Positions 45,645 to 57,668 of a DNA stretch of 64,000 nt are shown here, piece by piece. The notes beneath the pieces are model-generated. The model saw only the letters and a list, made by a program, of their open reading frames with translations. It did no database searches and was not told where the DNA came from. Every line of letters begins with the position of its first letter. Position 1 is the stretch's first letter. Position numbers and translations under genes: made by a program. This stretch comes from Sclerodactyla briareus (taxonomy: Eukaryota > Echinodermata > Holothuroidea > Dendrochirotida > Sclerodactylidae), in NCBI GenBank assembly GCA_026419785.1, contig JAODTK010005545.1, forward strand, positions 492,893 to 556,892. Direction: 5' to 3'.

Positions 45645-45985
45645 GGGCGGGAGAATAGTAGAGCGTATTCAGTGTCGCTGGCATGCAACAGTCCCGGGTT
45701 CGATTCCAGCCGACCAGCACCGGGCGTTTTTCCAGAAGTGGCTGTATTTGAAGTTCGACTGGCGTGTTCGTGGTCTTAGGTTTCTGGTCCTGTGAGCGGG
45801 GGCTTAGTAATTTCGGGGGTTGTTTCGGGGCCGCACTTGCAGTAGGTCTCGTCGGGCGGCTGTGAGCAGTCGCGGCTAACATCGTCCGTCCTCAGGTTCT
45901 GAGAAAAGTGGTCAGGTCCTGGGTCACGATCGTCCGTCGGATGGAGACGTAAAATTGCGGTCACAGGAGTGGGTTGGGATGGTTA
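45645..45985 (+). mobile_element. tRNA-derived SINE nested in the hAT-family element
   Basis: The head runs from GGGGCGGGAGAATAGTAGAG to a good B box (GGTTCGATTCC, 45697-45707) and CAGCCGACC, resembling a tRNA-like SINE head. The body includes CGGGGCCGCACTTGCAG and GTCCGTCCTCAGG. The tail GTCCGTCGGATGGAGACG and AAAATTGCGGTC is of a type common at SINE 3' ends in invertebrates. No functional tRNA fold is expected because the A-box half is decayed. Limits are approximate. Confidence 0.6.
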
Positions 45986-46386
45986 CACCCTTGCCATAAT
46001 ATTATGTGAGCACTAGTCGAGAAGAGAAGGCGAGTTGTCGCCGCTGCTAATCCACGTCAAAAAATTCGGTTAGGTTCCACGATGAGTCAAAGTGGCTTCT
46101 GACCGTAGCAATCAAATAAAAACAGCACCCACGCATACCGGAAATTGATCGCTGAGGCGGATGATTTTCGGAGAACCTTCCCTACAAATCAACAAAATTG
46201 TTATCAATTCAGGGAATGCTGCGGTCCCATAAGGAACGGGAAGTGCCGTTCCTGCAATCTAGGGGGTCTGTCAAAACGGAAAATTTTCTTTGTACGTTAC
46301 GCGCCAACCTATGGTGGAGCTTCGCTTAGATACCATTCCATCTTGTCGTCCCAATCGCCAACACAAATCGCCGCCCTGGACTAGGC

Positions 46387-46744
46387 AGTGCAGATTCTCA
46401 AAATGACCGAGTTTTGTAATACATATGTCTAAAGTGCGTTAGCTAGTTCTCACGCTGGGCGAAATCTTTTCGTTGAATAGGGAGACGCACACCGTGTACG
46501 ACCTCATGGAAGGAACCTCATGACATATATCGACAAAGTGTGGCTTCACAGATTTGGCATCCTTGAGTGGGAGTGTTAGTGGCTAGTGGCTTTTGGTTTC
46601 CACGATCGCGACGCTCCCTTCAAGTGAAAAAAAAGACGATAATCGTCAGTGACATTAAAAAAAAAAATCTCGGTTTCGATTTGCTCTCCTAAAAAAACCC
46701 TATATGCAGTGTAATGAAGCTGCGGGAAGGGTAATAGATTCCTG
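46387..46744. other. Unassigned stretch
   Basis: Contains two A runs (46626-46633 and 46657-46667). No gene or repeat recognised. Confidence 0.4.
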
Positions 46745-47240
46745 GCTGATTAGACGTCGCTTCAGTTTCCTTGATAACGATATGTGTTCAGGCTGTTTTA
46801 AGCAACCGGTAAGAACTCACTGGGGTATTCTGTCCATACTATTCGGACTTCCCGAAAGCAGGTTATTGGAAACGTTCAGAGGAGGGTTACTAGATTAATC
46901 CGTCTTAGACGATTACCTTACGAGGAAAGTTTAAGGCTTCTCGGTCTAACTTCAATGGAGCTGAGACGATTGCGAGGTGATTTGATTAGGTTTTCAAAAT
47001 AATTTATGAATTGATGGCCTTTTCTTCACTTATCCATTGAGTTCCAAGTTAACACTCAATGGGGTCGGCAAAGCAAACGTAGACTGACAATCGTAAATAT
47101 TTTTTTTCCCCTTACGCAGAGGAGTCATTAATGAGTGGGATAGCCTTCGCGGGGAGATGTTCTGTTTAAGAGTTGGGATGCGTCCAAGCACGTCGTGATT
47201 TCATTCAAGAATGTGTGGTATCTTGGTTAGTCCTCTCTTT
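46745..47240 (+). mobile_element. LINE scrap: C-terminal tail of a CR1/L2-type protein
   Basis: The plus-strand translation begins FLDND, CFKQPVRTH then, in the neighbouring frame, EYSVHTIRTSRKQVIGN, VQRRVTRLI, RLRRLPYEESLRLLGL and TSMELRRLRGDLI (46868-46990). These match the usual 'FLD-D-LLFKALVRPHLEYS...QRRAT-LI--LR-LPYEERL--L-L-SLE-RRLRGDLI' tail. A later RGVINEWDSL block (near 47112-47150) matches the typical R-V--WN-LP. At least two frame changes occur. The 5' part of the element is absent. Confidence 0.8.
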
Positions 47241-48255
47241 TGGGTTCTTCATGAGAATTTTGTCCTTCCGTCCTTCTTCACTAACTAAACTAAACAGCTT
47301 AATAGAATTGAATACTATTGAAACGAATATATCGTCAGTTTCGGGGCGTACTGGGCAAAGTTGAAATTTTGTAAACTTATAAATAGCAAATTTGAAAGTA
47401 TATCCAGCTACGGTGGGTGAGAAGGTGTTGAGAATTGGGCAGGAGGCGTCATCTCCTCCTGATTTTTTATGCATTTCACAGTGGCCCGGGTGGCGGGTTT
47501 GGGGGGGGGGGGGGGCGGGTTTCACTTGGCTTAATTCCTAACTTAGCGGACATTTTTTTTGGCGTATCGTGCAGGTCAGTCTCGTGTCACGTAGTGGAGG
47601 TTAGGCACACCTCAACACTACTCCATCCATCTGTACTGAGTGGGTTCAAGTGTACGTCAGCATTTTGCATTCTCAGGTGCTTCAGATGCCATTCATGCAA
47701 TAATAGCACACCTAAATACATCATTCCATAATTCTCTTGATGACGAATGATATTATCTATCAATGGAAAATTATTCAATGGTTCACTGACTCGGAAGAGA
47801 TGATAGACCCGTCCTCCACATAACCGACGCTTCGTTCGAATACTAGGAAATTTCGAATACGCAAGGAAAAAAATTACAGGCTAAGATTGCAGTGAAAAGT
47901 ACTGAACGCAATGTGAACTGGTATTGCACTTCCTGTACATTCACTGATTCCTCAGTTCGTGAATTGCGATCGTACAATAAACGACTAATTCGTAGTCACG
48001 CTAAAATGCAAAAATAGTATCGTGAAGCAATAAAAAAGTTCTCAGCAGGAATATTGTAAGTAAGTGACATTCACCCAAGCATGAACATATAAAGGTAAGC
48101 ACGCGCGTGTGAAAATACGTGGATGTACAAAAAACAAAAAAAACAAATGGGCCGGGCTCAACGTGAAGCCACCGCGTACATTTAGTGGAAAACCTTATTC
48201 TCGTAGGTGTGCGATGCCAATTTCAAGGGGGAATTAGAAACTTGAATTAATAGCC
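47241..48255. other. Unassigned stretch
   Basis: A G run at 47500-47515 and mixed short open frames with no signature. Possible 3' tail of the preceding LINE at 47280-47330 (AACTAAACTAAACAGC-like words). Confidence 0.4.
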
Positions 48256-49020
48256 TACGTCATGATAGCCATCCATCCGTGTCAGTCTGTCGGTCTGTCT
48301 CTCCGGTCTGTCTGTCTCTTCCGTCTCATCTGTCCATCTGCATAACTTTAAATCTACATATAAGGTGGATTATCAGAATAACTGGTCAGTGTTATTATAA
48401 ACTAGTGCTCCCTATGGGTGCGCAGAGATTCAGGTCAAAAGGAATTAGAGAGGCTATGAGATAATGTTGAAAATGCAAATATATCAGAATGCTCCGTTTG
48501 TTGGATTATGGTTTTGTTGGATTATGATCATACTGGTCAGCGTCATCATGGATTGTGGGGCTACAAACGGGTTTTCACTTAATTAAGGTCGAAGGTCATT
48601 GAAGGGGCATATTGAGCTATTATGTGAAAAGATTATGATTTTTTTTTTATGCAGATCAGGGATCATATTCGATCAGTGTTTTCATGAACTTGTGGTTCAG
48701 GAAATAGTCATTGAAGGGGCAAATTGAGCGATTATTAAAATTGAAAAAAAAAAAAAATCCTCGAAATAGCAATTATGGGGTGAACGGAGGCCAGTACATA
48801 GCTATAACACACATGTACATGGTGTGTTCTGGAATTTGAGGTCAGCCAGGGGTCAGGGGTCAGGGGCCAGCAGTCATCTAGAGGATATTCTTCTCCAGAA
48901 ACCAAAGGAGAGTCGAATGCGTCTTTTGCAGAAAACCTAACATGTGGTGATTGCCATCAGTGATTGATGGTACTTCATGGAGTGGGTGGGTATTCAGGAA
49001 TCGAAATTGAAGTTGATGGT
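48256..49020 (+). repeat. Modular repeat, diverged copy region 4
   Basis: A CTGTCTG/CCATCCAT tract (48270-48345) is followed by repeated units carrying GGTCAAAAGGAATTAG, GGTCGAAGGTCATTGAAGGG, a CAGTGTTATT/CAGTGTTTTC block and GGGGTCAGGGGTCAGGGG (48850-48865). The opening hairpin is not visible, so this copy looks 5'-truncated. Orientation equals the other copies. Confidence 0.5.
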
Positions 49021-49029
49021 CAGCTAGGT

Positions 49030-50066
49030 GTCTAATACAAAAAAAAAAGTTGCCGCACGAAGATCATTTATTACCCAATGAAATGACTGCATTTGTGTGG
49101 TTTGAGTTTAGATGCTACCTGCTGTAAGTATAGCGAAACAGTTTCTATTCATACCCCGAAACATTATCTATATAAAACAGTGATTGCTTCCAATAGCATG
49201 CCGTATTCTTCTACAGAAGGCAAGCGCAAATCCCATATCAATCAATTGGGCGTCTACATCGTGGTGGAGAACAAACGAACTTTCCAGACGATACCCAGAA
49301 CTAATTGCTCGCATCGAGTGCCAGACCATTCCCATGTTACGGAGTTAAAAGGCCTTAAGTGTTTACTTATTTTAATTAGATCTCGGTGCGTCGTCCCTTG
49401 TCTCCATCTTCACGCCTCGGTTATTATGGATTGGCACGCTATCTCTTACACAAGATCATCTATTAACCAAGGAATACGTGGCTAAATTGTTCGATCGTCT
49501 CAGGGGGTACCTGTACATTCTTCATAATTTCAAATTAATGACAGATCACATCCCCACATATATTTGACCTCAATTCCCTCGCCTCGATGTATTGATATGA
49601 AGGGTGATGATGGCTCCCTGTCTAAGTGGCTATAGAGATGCTGCCAAAACACCCGATCGAGGCTTTCAATCTAATCCCGCACAGCGGGATTCTATTATCC
49701 TTGCCTTCCGCAGATCCTTGATACCGATGGCCCCGATCCACCTCATCGTATTTTGAGCAAACATTCCACACGAGTGCCTCCTCTCGGGGGATTTTCAGCT
49801 TCAGGCCCGTGTTTGCAGTGATATTATCTCGGTCATTCGCTCCCATTTTCGGTTGACTTTTCATGTCACCGAATTGTCATGCTGTATACTGCACATATAC
49901 CCGAGCAGCTGTACATCTGACGATTTGGGAAGTTAAAACACTATTTGTCGCCTCTTGTATTTACTTTCGATTAAATGGAATGTTGCCAATACCAAGTACT
50001 AAAATATTCGGAAGATGGCACCGGAACCAACTAAATATAATGAATATTATTCTTATTGTGGACTAA
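49030..50066. other. Unassigned stretch with three open frames
   Basis: Plus 49093-49485 (130 codons, no recognised domain), minus 49864-49622 (80 codons, beginning MKSQPKMGANDRDNITANTG) and plus 49863-50066. The minus frame is hydrophilic and protein-like in composition but I recognise no family. None can be called a gene from sequence alone. Confidence 0.3.
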
Positions 50067-51501
50067 TCCATTCCACGCATGGTCGCAATTGCGCTGCGTG
50101 GGTGAAATAAAATAGACACATGTTAGCTCAAAAATATTGCCGAATGAGTTTTAATGCGACTTCTGAAGTGATCGTTCGAGATGCATGACCATTATAAATA
50201 CCTTATAATAAACTGTAACAATTTATCACAACACTATCTTGAAATCACTTGTGATGAGATTAGTAGATCGTGCGTTGCAGGGTGGGAAAATAAGAGTCAG
50301 GATACATGCTTGTCATTACCACATAAAATGAACGGAAGGACGGAATGAACGAACTGACTTGCCTGGTTCAAACAATATACATAATATAAGTATAATGAGA
50401 TGATCGTGAGTCGATCACCTAACGAGTACTACGAGTAGTATTTTTTTTCCTTCTTTTTTTCTCTATACTGAACACGCTTCAAAATACACAGAATTTGGCA
50501 GGATCATTTATGGATCATAGTCTTCCAGATGCCACAGTGTGCATAAATTCCATAGAATAATTACTGAGAATGGAATGCCTGAAGTCGGTCACTATTTCAC
50601 AGCTCAACAACATAGGAGTTTTTATCATGAGTCAATCACTGCACGTGAGTTGTGCAAGTTGCTGCTAAACATGAACAAAGTTTGACAACTTGAAAATATG
50701 TCTGATGAATTATGTTATTTTGGCATGTGAATTGAAAAGAAAAATCAGAGAAGTAAGTAGTATCCGTCAGTTGGTGATCATTTGAGAAAATGTGTCATCC
50801 ATTCTAATCCAGATCTACTTTGAATTTCGGTGAAATCGTGAACTGTCTAGTGGAAAAGAGAACTTAGTCTAGACAATTATTCAAAAGGCGCACGGTTTGA
50901 TGAACAATGACACACTGTTTACATCCAATTCATTGCACGCACTGCTAATATCAACTTCATACGCACTGGTCGACTCATGATAATGATTGACGCATGATAA
51001 CACTACTATATACCTAACTAAGGAAATTAGGTGGCCGCGGACATTTCGCCAAGACTTGAAATATTCAGTTTATCAGTTTATTGCAACTAAAAGCAAATGT
51101 GTACAATTTAAGAAAACCTTTTCCTCCTGTTGGGTTCGATTAATATAAATTGAAAAGTAGTCTAGTTGCAATTCGTTTACATTGAACAGGCCCAGCGTTT
51201 GTCAGTTGACATTAATTCTGAATTGACTTTCTTTTTTAACCCGACTCAGTAAGCTGGGAATCCCGTCGCAACTGAGGCGATTAATTGAAACGAATGGAAA
51301 CGAACGATAGAAGATATGAAACGAACAGTTACCAAATGAAAGACTATATCAGAACGATCAAACGTATTAATATAATATCATTCAGTGAAATAACTTCATA
51401 TGGGGACGTTAGAAAATGTGACCGAATTCAATGTGACTGAAATTTTGAAATTCAATGATCAGATAGTTCCAATCTTAAAGGCTGTGAGCTTGTCAAGAGT
51501 C

Positions 51502-51526
51502 ACCATCGAAACGCAGTTTCGATGGT
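51502..51526. repeat. Perfect hairpin (11-bp arms, 3-nt loop)
   Basis: ACCATCGAAAC and GTTTCGATGGT are exact reverse complements around GCA. It is not followed by a T run. It is the strongest short hairpin in the AT-rich interval and may be a remnant of an inverted-repeat element. Confidence 0.65.
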
Positions 51527-52864
51527 ACTGTTTTTGTACTTCAGCGAATCGACTTCAGCAAGTCTGGGAACCTCCACTGTTCGAAAAAAATATTGAAATT
51601 CTCAAGTGAATAGAAAGAGAGTTATACCAAGTATGTCAATATTGTGCCGTTGAGAATACCACTATATAATATCTATTGAATTACTCTTCGGTAGGAGGTT
51701 GGGTTGCCGTATGTATGGGGAAAAGGAAACAGTTGCTTGCGCAAGTAACGATAGCTTTCATACTCGTCCAAATCACACCATCCGTGGTAGTCGAACAAAC
51801 ATAGTATATTACTGTAGCGGCTATAACATATTCTAGCATGTAGAGCCTCTAACGGGTGTCAGATAAAGGTCACGACATCGGTATCTGCCCAATTTTGATA
51901 TTCACCCAAGACCGCCTTTAAGCGCATAAGAGAAAGGGTTCATATGATGGTGAGTGTTACCACCCTCATGAAATAAATTACCACGAATAGCGATGTACAT
52001 CATTCATTTGGTAAAATATAACATATCGCCAATATACTCAGGCGACATATCGTTAAGAGTTGGCTGAACCACAGTACTTGTATTGTACTTCGTGGTGTTC
52101 CCCGACTGAGAACCAATTTGAGGTATCAAAAGTTGCATTCAGAAATATTTCATCGGTACCAATTTTCTAACATGTTTCCAATAGCTATTACTCTTAAAAA
52201 AAAAAAAAAAACACACACACCAAAACAAATCCCTCACTAAACTCCGATTCTGGAGAATGATAAAACTGACCTTTAACTGAAAACAAGATGATTACATTAA
52301 AATGCCATACTAATGAGACTGACCATTCGGGGTCAGTAATTCTCATGTACAGGTATGATTGACTGATGAGACATCATAGAACTGCAATACAGGACAACAT
52401 TTTTGTTTGGTGATTATACGACTGATTTGAACTCTCTCGAGCCGTTGAGAGATTCATAGCCCGATTGAATTGTTGTATAGCTGAAAAACAGAGGTTCATA
52501 TATCGAAAGCATCTTTCAGACAGTCCCTCTCTCTCTCTATATTTGCAGCTGCATGTTTACCTAAACTTTCATGAGCAAATGCATATCACCTAACTGACTC
52601 ACCTTCGACCTTAGGAGCCCGGTGCAACATAATACTACATAGACAACTCCGAAGATTTCTTCCAATCTGTAAATTAATAAATTACGCAGTTTATATCATG
52701 CTGTCGTGGGCATCGTCGTTCATTCCGTTCATTGAAGCGCCTTTCTGGTTGGTTTAGTAATTACAATTTGGGATGGCGTTACTGTTGGGATGCAGGTGCG
52801 CTGTCCTGGGAGGGAAATATTAACAACGTAGCCTCATACGTATACACTATGCAAACAACGTGCC

Positions 52865-53005
52865 TGACAGGTAAGTAGCTGCCCGAAGCCCATTCAATTT
52901 ACATAAAACTCTGTACGTCTGGGATGCTCACTAATGTGTGAGTATCGTAAATTCATCTCAGCGTATTTAAAGAACCCCTCCGAAGAGCAAATACTGCTGA
53001 GTCAA
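52865..53005 (+). repeat. Dispersed repeat, partner at 58147-58300
   Basis: CAGGTAAGTAGCTGCCC, then ATGTGTGAGT, then CAGCGTATTTAAAG and AATACTGCTGA occur here in the same order as CAGGTAGCTGCCCC, ATGTGTAAGT, AAGCGTATTTGAAG and ACCTGCTGCGA at 58150-58301. The two are diverged but collinear over about 140 bp, showing a moderately old dispersed repeat of unknown class. Confidence 0.55.
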
Positions 53006-53130
53006 TATGCTGTAAATCGGTTCTCTTCTGATAACATTTCCCGTTAACTGCAATTTTATCCTACCGCTCCATATTTCATTCTTGTGAATGTTAGAATATT
53101 GGTTCTATCGGATTACCTCTTGTATTAATT

Positions 53131-56087
53131 ATTCATATGAAATTGATGAAGTAATGCACTCCCAGTAATATCAAATTGGCAGTATATCTGGGACAGTGCT
53201 CGCAAAGACAAAGAAACTCAGGGAGGGAGATGATGGCGATAATATCTACGTTGTATATCCCTGCCTTACGTATATTTTTATTGCTTGCATCACACACAAA
53301 ACTGACTTTTATGTACTCTTCCCGCCACACTCACGCGATCAATTACTCATGGGAGGCCTGAGAGGCACCGACTTGATTCCACCGATACCTCCCCCCTCCC
53401 CCCCCCCCCCCCCCGAGCGAGCAACCAACTGTTCTATCTCCACTATCTCTAATGCTGCGTTCCATTTAACCATCGCGACTTTCCCACTCGTGAATTGCGT
53501 TCCATTTAAAAAGGTCGGGGAGATGGGAACTTAGGATGGTGGCCTACATGAGCAAAACTAAGTACACCTCGTATTGTTCAATCATCGAAATGAAGAGATT
53601 CTATCATTATGTTTTTTATCTGTCCTGAAAATACACATCAATATCAACAGGAATCAAAGAAAATATCAACATTTGGGCATTTACGCACTTCAAAATTCGA
53701 AATTTAGCGGTAAATGTTACTGCACTGGGTATTGGTTGCGCGAAAAGCACTCGATCGCCGACGTTTTTATAGAATAGGTTTTCAAATTATTGCGGTGATT
53801 GTTGTTGGAATGTTCTCACTCTCCAAGTGCATTGACCTGAATTATTCATTTGTATATGGGATATTTTCTATTTGGCTTCGATTTTTCAACTCAGTTGGTC
53901 GAATGTCCGCATCTTGGATAGCACGTGGAAGTCGAGGCAGATTTTCTATTTTCAAGTTTCAGACTAGTGAATACGAAGATTTCCCAGTCATGATAACGGG
54001 TATCACGGTGGATTTAACGCGGCACAAGGTTCCCGCAGAAGCGTATTAACCACGGTCCAAATTGTGACGACCGGACCATATAGGAACCCTCATCCGGAAA
54101 ACACGCTGTAATGCGCAAAACACGCAGGTGACGCTCAGGCCACTGGCTCTTGCAATAATCTCCGTCTCCCGAGACGCTGGACAAACTGTCCGGACCGCGT
54201 TTTCCGAGGGTGTGGCGAAGTGAGGTATTTTAAAAACACATTGATTCCTTTTCTCAGCCCCACTTTGCTCCTCAAACCGGTTTTAGTGAACGTCGAACGT
54301 TTCTTTTCGCTGGCATCATGACTCAGCACAGACGTTCACTCCGGGCTCGCACAACACAGAGCCAAGACGCATATATCAAGGTCAAAAAAAGACAATAGTG
54401 AATGCCGCATTTTCATTCAATATTGGGACCGACAAGTGTCGCTATAGGAGGTGATCTTGATCTTCATCCAAGCGAGCAGACTTGCCTCAGTTTTCAGGAA
54501 CCATATTCCTTCTGCGAGGTAGATACAATAAGATGTAAGAGAAAACAACAACATGAAACGACCTCTGTGATTAAAATGGATAAAACCTGTCACGGAATTT
54601 AGAATCTCCGTAAAAAACCCCAAAAACAAAAAAACAAAAACAAAAAAAATGTCCATGTTGACGATGGAAAGTACACCTACGCCTGCAATAGTCGAGAGAA
54701 ATTGACTTCCTCCCACTGCATTTGAACCCGTGTATGGAAATTGTGCTAAGCCTTGTATAGCTAGAGAAAGGATTCTATAACTACATCTCTTACATTGGTC
54801 TACTGGATGTTGATCAACAACTCGAACCCCCCCCCTTCCCCCCCCCCCCCAAAAAAAGAGGAAAAGTAAGAAAGTTCGAATCGAACAGATTATATTTTGA
54901 TCTGAGCTCAAGCACATCATTGAGCAAACATTCGACTCTAAATTTCGGTGTTTCACGCCTGTTTTACCCAGCATGGCAGCGGTTGAGTTTGGCAAATGGT
55001 CTTCCCGAAAAACCAGGTCAATACTTCCGACCTATTTCCCACTGTATCACTACCTATGGAACGAAAGCGTGTTAATAAATGTTTTTGATTGCAAATAGAT
55101 ACAGATACAGAGGGCAATTCTCGCTGTTGCAGGATCTCATCGGCAAATGTGGACCTATTCGGTCTTTCTACCTGCTACTATTTTACGAGTTGCAAATAGT
55201 CCCAATCTAAAGAAATGTGTCTGAAAACAGCCGCTTCCCCCGAAAAATATTCATATTCATAGAAATATAAGAACTATTCTTACAAAAACTGGGAAACCCT
55301 TCGTTCCGATACCTTGTACCTTGTTCTTAATGTGGAACCATTCAGTCCTCCCAATCTCTAAACATACTGAAAGAAGAACATGTTTTTAAAAATCCCAAAA
55401 TTTGCCCAAATAAAGTTGCCCCCCTAGAATACACCATTTCCGGTAAGTTTCAGCTGATTTGCATAGAAGAAGTTGTAATTTGTGCTTTCTTACGTTGCTA
55501 CGACATTTGAATCATTCAGCCATTGGAATCAGCGAATATCTTGAACTTGAAAATAGTGAAACAAAATCGTAAAAATTAAAGAAATGCCTCCAACTGTGTT
55601 TTTTTTGGCCTCCTACATTTCTAATTTGATGAGTTCTCGCCTTATTTTTAAATTATTAATTTGTGATTCAGTGACTATCAGGCGTTGCAAATTTTCAATT
55701 ACTATGTTCAAGCCAATCAAAAGTGAAAATATTTGCGAACCAGAAAGCCAAACGGCTCAGTGATTCCTTGACTTTTGAACATATGTGTTAGTGTGAGTGT
55801 ACCTAAAAGAACATGTTGCCAACTCCCACAGTCCCTGGCGAAAACTGTGTTTAGCTATTTGTCCTCCGAAGAATCACGATGACCTCCAGACTCTCATATT
55901 CTTTTTTCTCTATCACAAGTCTTAGTTAAAAGAATATTTTATTTTATTTCTTGACTATTTGAAATGACAAAATTAACTTTTCCCATTCAATATTGCGTAC
56001 TGGTGAATGCTGTAGATTTGGCATGTAAATTACTGGCTTCTCGATTCACAGTAAATTCTGGCAACTCTGCTGCAATTCTACATTCTA
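53131..56087. other. Unassigned stretch with low-confidence open frames
   Basis: Plus 53714-54049 (111 codons) has a hydrophobic run (GFQIIAVIVVGMFSL) and ends KVPAEAY; minus 54995-54417 (192 codons) passes through C and A runs at 54828-54857 and an A/C-rich tract, so its middle is low-complexity. Neither has a recognised domain. A C run lies at 53395-53414. From 55000 to 56087 there is no notable open frame. Confidence 0.3.
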
Positions 56088-56258
56088 ATTCTAATATTCT
56101 AATAATAATAATAATAATAATATAATATATATATATTATTATTATTATTATGATTATTATTATTATTATTATTCTTATTATTATTATTATATTATTATTA
56201 TTATTATATTATTATTATTATATTATTATTATTATTATATTATTATTATTATTATATT

Positions 56259-56330
<72 letters not shown>

Positions 56331-56432
56331 TATATATATATTATATATATTATATATATTATATATATATATTATTATTATTATTATATTATTATTATTA
56401 TTCTTATTATTATTATTATATTATTATTATTA

Positions 56433-56463
<31 letters not shown>

Positions 56464-56504
56464 GGTAGTAGTAGTTGTAGTAGTAGTAGTAGTAGTAGTA
56501 GTAT
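56088..56504. repeat. ATT / TA / GTA compound microsatellite
   Basis: AAT words at the left give way to long TA dinucleotide and ATT trinucleotide blocks with many internal dyads, then (GTA)n from 56465 to 56503. The AAT...ATT arrangement can fold back on itself, and the TA blocks are cruciform-prone. No gene. Confidence 0.95.
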
Positions 56505-57275
56505 CGCAATACACAGTTCATCCGCACAGCAACAGATAGTTGGGCAGGGCCAGTGCCAGAAAAGACGTTGAACCCGGTCACGCAAACACAACTCCGAGAA
56601 AGACGTAAATTTGATGTGAAACAGGTCACATCTCAGACCCGCCTTAGCAAGACCCAGTACAGCATATCTGGACACCACTTATGCAGACCTAACAAAACAA
56701 GTCGGTTTCGTAAATTAATTTTTATGTCAGTAATCACGACAATAACACAACTATAAACCAGGAATGCTAAATAATGCGAACGAACAATTTTTCGAACTTC
56801 AGCATATAACGTGCCCCGATTTATCAATTCAAATCTGGAACAAATTACACAAATGAATTGAAGTTCTTTTCTTGTAGTATTATTACAGAAAGAGGTTTCC
56901 CCTTATATGAAAAGCTACTATTAATAACAGACTGTAACATGTATTCAGTATAAAAAGAAGTTCTGTATGGTAGGGTATCCTAGAGGGGGGGGGGGGGGGT
57001 GTATTAAGGGTAGTAAGGGGGGGTGGGTGTAGCCATTCTTCCAACTTTAATGTTTCTGTTAGTGTTAGTTCTACTGTTCGTGTTACTGTTACTATATCCC
57101 ATTATATTTTCTATGGGATGGACTACTTAATAAGCCGCACTAGGGGTTTTCTTGGTCCACGCTCCTCTCACATGCTTTGTTTTGATAATTATGTCGTTGT
57201 AATTTGGACAAAGTTGAAAAACCAAATAAACTACTGAACTGAAATAGAAACATACATCTCGAATTACCTGAAAGG
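56505..57275. other. Unassigned stretch
   Basis: The overlapping open frames at 56430-56827 are extensions or shadows of the microsatellite. A G run of about 14 lies at 56985-56998, and a GTTACTGTTACTG-like short repeat near 57060-57090. Confidence 0.4.
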
Positions 57276-57668
57276 GTGTCTGAATACGACGAAGGAGATG
57301 TCACGTGGGCAACAGCATGTACACTATCAAGAGCCATTATGGCTTGGCAGGAGAGGACCCGACCCGTGAGGACACATGAATGGGTAATCTACACTACTAG
57401 AGGACATTCCTTTATAACTATGGGCGATTTCATTGGGAACCTGAGCGAATGTACCACAAACCTTGGCGACACCAAACTAATACACAACGATACATTACAC
57501 AACAATGTTTGCAACTGGTCAGCTAGAAGGATCACACCTGTGTGTATTCCGCTCGTGGGGGTGGAGGAAATTGAGTTGAAATGTGCAAAGACAGAACGTA
57601 CGTCCCCGCGGGAGGACTGTCGAACCCATGTTTTTCATTCTGGAACTGTTTTGCTGTTTTATCATTAA
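57276..57668 (+). CDS. Unrecognised open frame with cysteines and N-glycosylation sites
   Basis: A 130-codon frame. After residue 45 it carries NLSEC, NDTLHNN, VCNWSARR, TPVC and ELKC: four cysteines and three N-X-S/T sites within about 60 residues, the composition of an extracellular module. The AACAG at 57311-57315 could be a splice acceptor. I recognise no family, and the reverse strand is open over part of it (57519-57761). It could be an exon of a secreted or membrane protein, or chance. Confidence 0.25.
   Translation: MSEYDEGDVTWATACTLSRAIMAWQERTRPVRTHEWVIYTTRGHSFITMGDFIGNLSECTTNLGDTKLIHNDTLHNNVCNWSARRITPVCIPLVGVEEIELKCAKTERTSPREDCRTHVFHSGTVLLFYH

Larger units (their letters stand above)
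44258..46378. mobile_element. Second hAT-family member (sibling of 6253-8093)
   Basis: The left end CAGGGGCGGCGATCATGGG and the right end, on the minus strand, CAGGGCGGCGATTTGTG are inverted termini matching those of the 6253-8093 element. Left-end features shared with it are the ATATTTGG words, a long C run (44310-44325), CCGACTGGC-G and the GCGC core (GAGCGCTACGCGCACGGG, 44462-44479). The right-end features shared are the single ~190-bp core at 46229-46260 and GCGCCAACC..GGTGG..CGCTTAGAT. The target duplication is unclear (GATCAGGC versus GACTAGGC, 6 of 8). The interior differs, has two ~340-bp units and carries a SINE. No transposase. Confidence 0.7.
50067..53130. other. Gene-empty AT-rich stretch
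   Basis: In three kilobases the only open frame above 60 codons is 51400-51609, with no signature. An A run with a short CA tract lies at 52198-52222. It differs from the flanks in lacking G/C homopolymers and recognisable transposon ends. Confidence 0.5.

Noticed and set aside
53714-54049. 111-codon frame with a hydrophobic run considered a membrane protein
   Set aside because: No start context, splice sites or family pattern; hydrophobic runs are expected in AT-rich DNA.
54417-54995. 192-codon minus-strand open frame
   Set aside because: Its middle spans C and A homopolymers and an A/C-rich low-complexity tract. No domain recognised, so length alone is not evidence of a gene.
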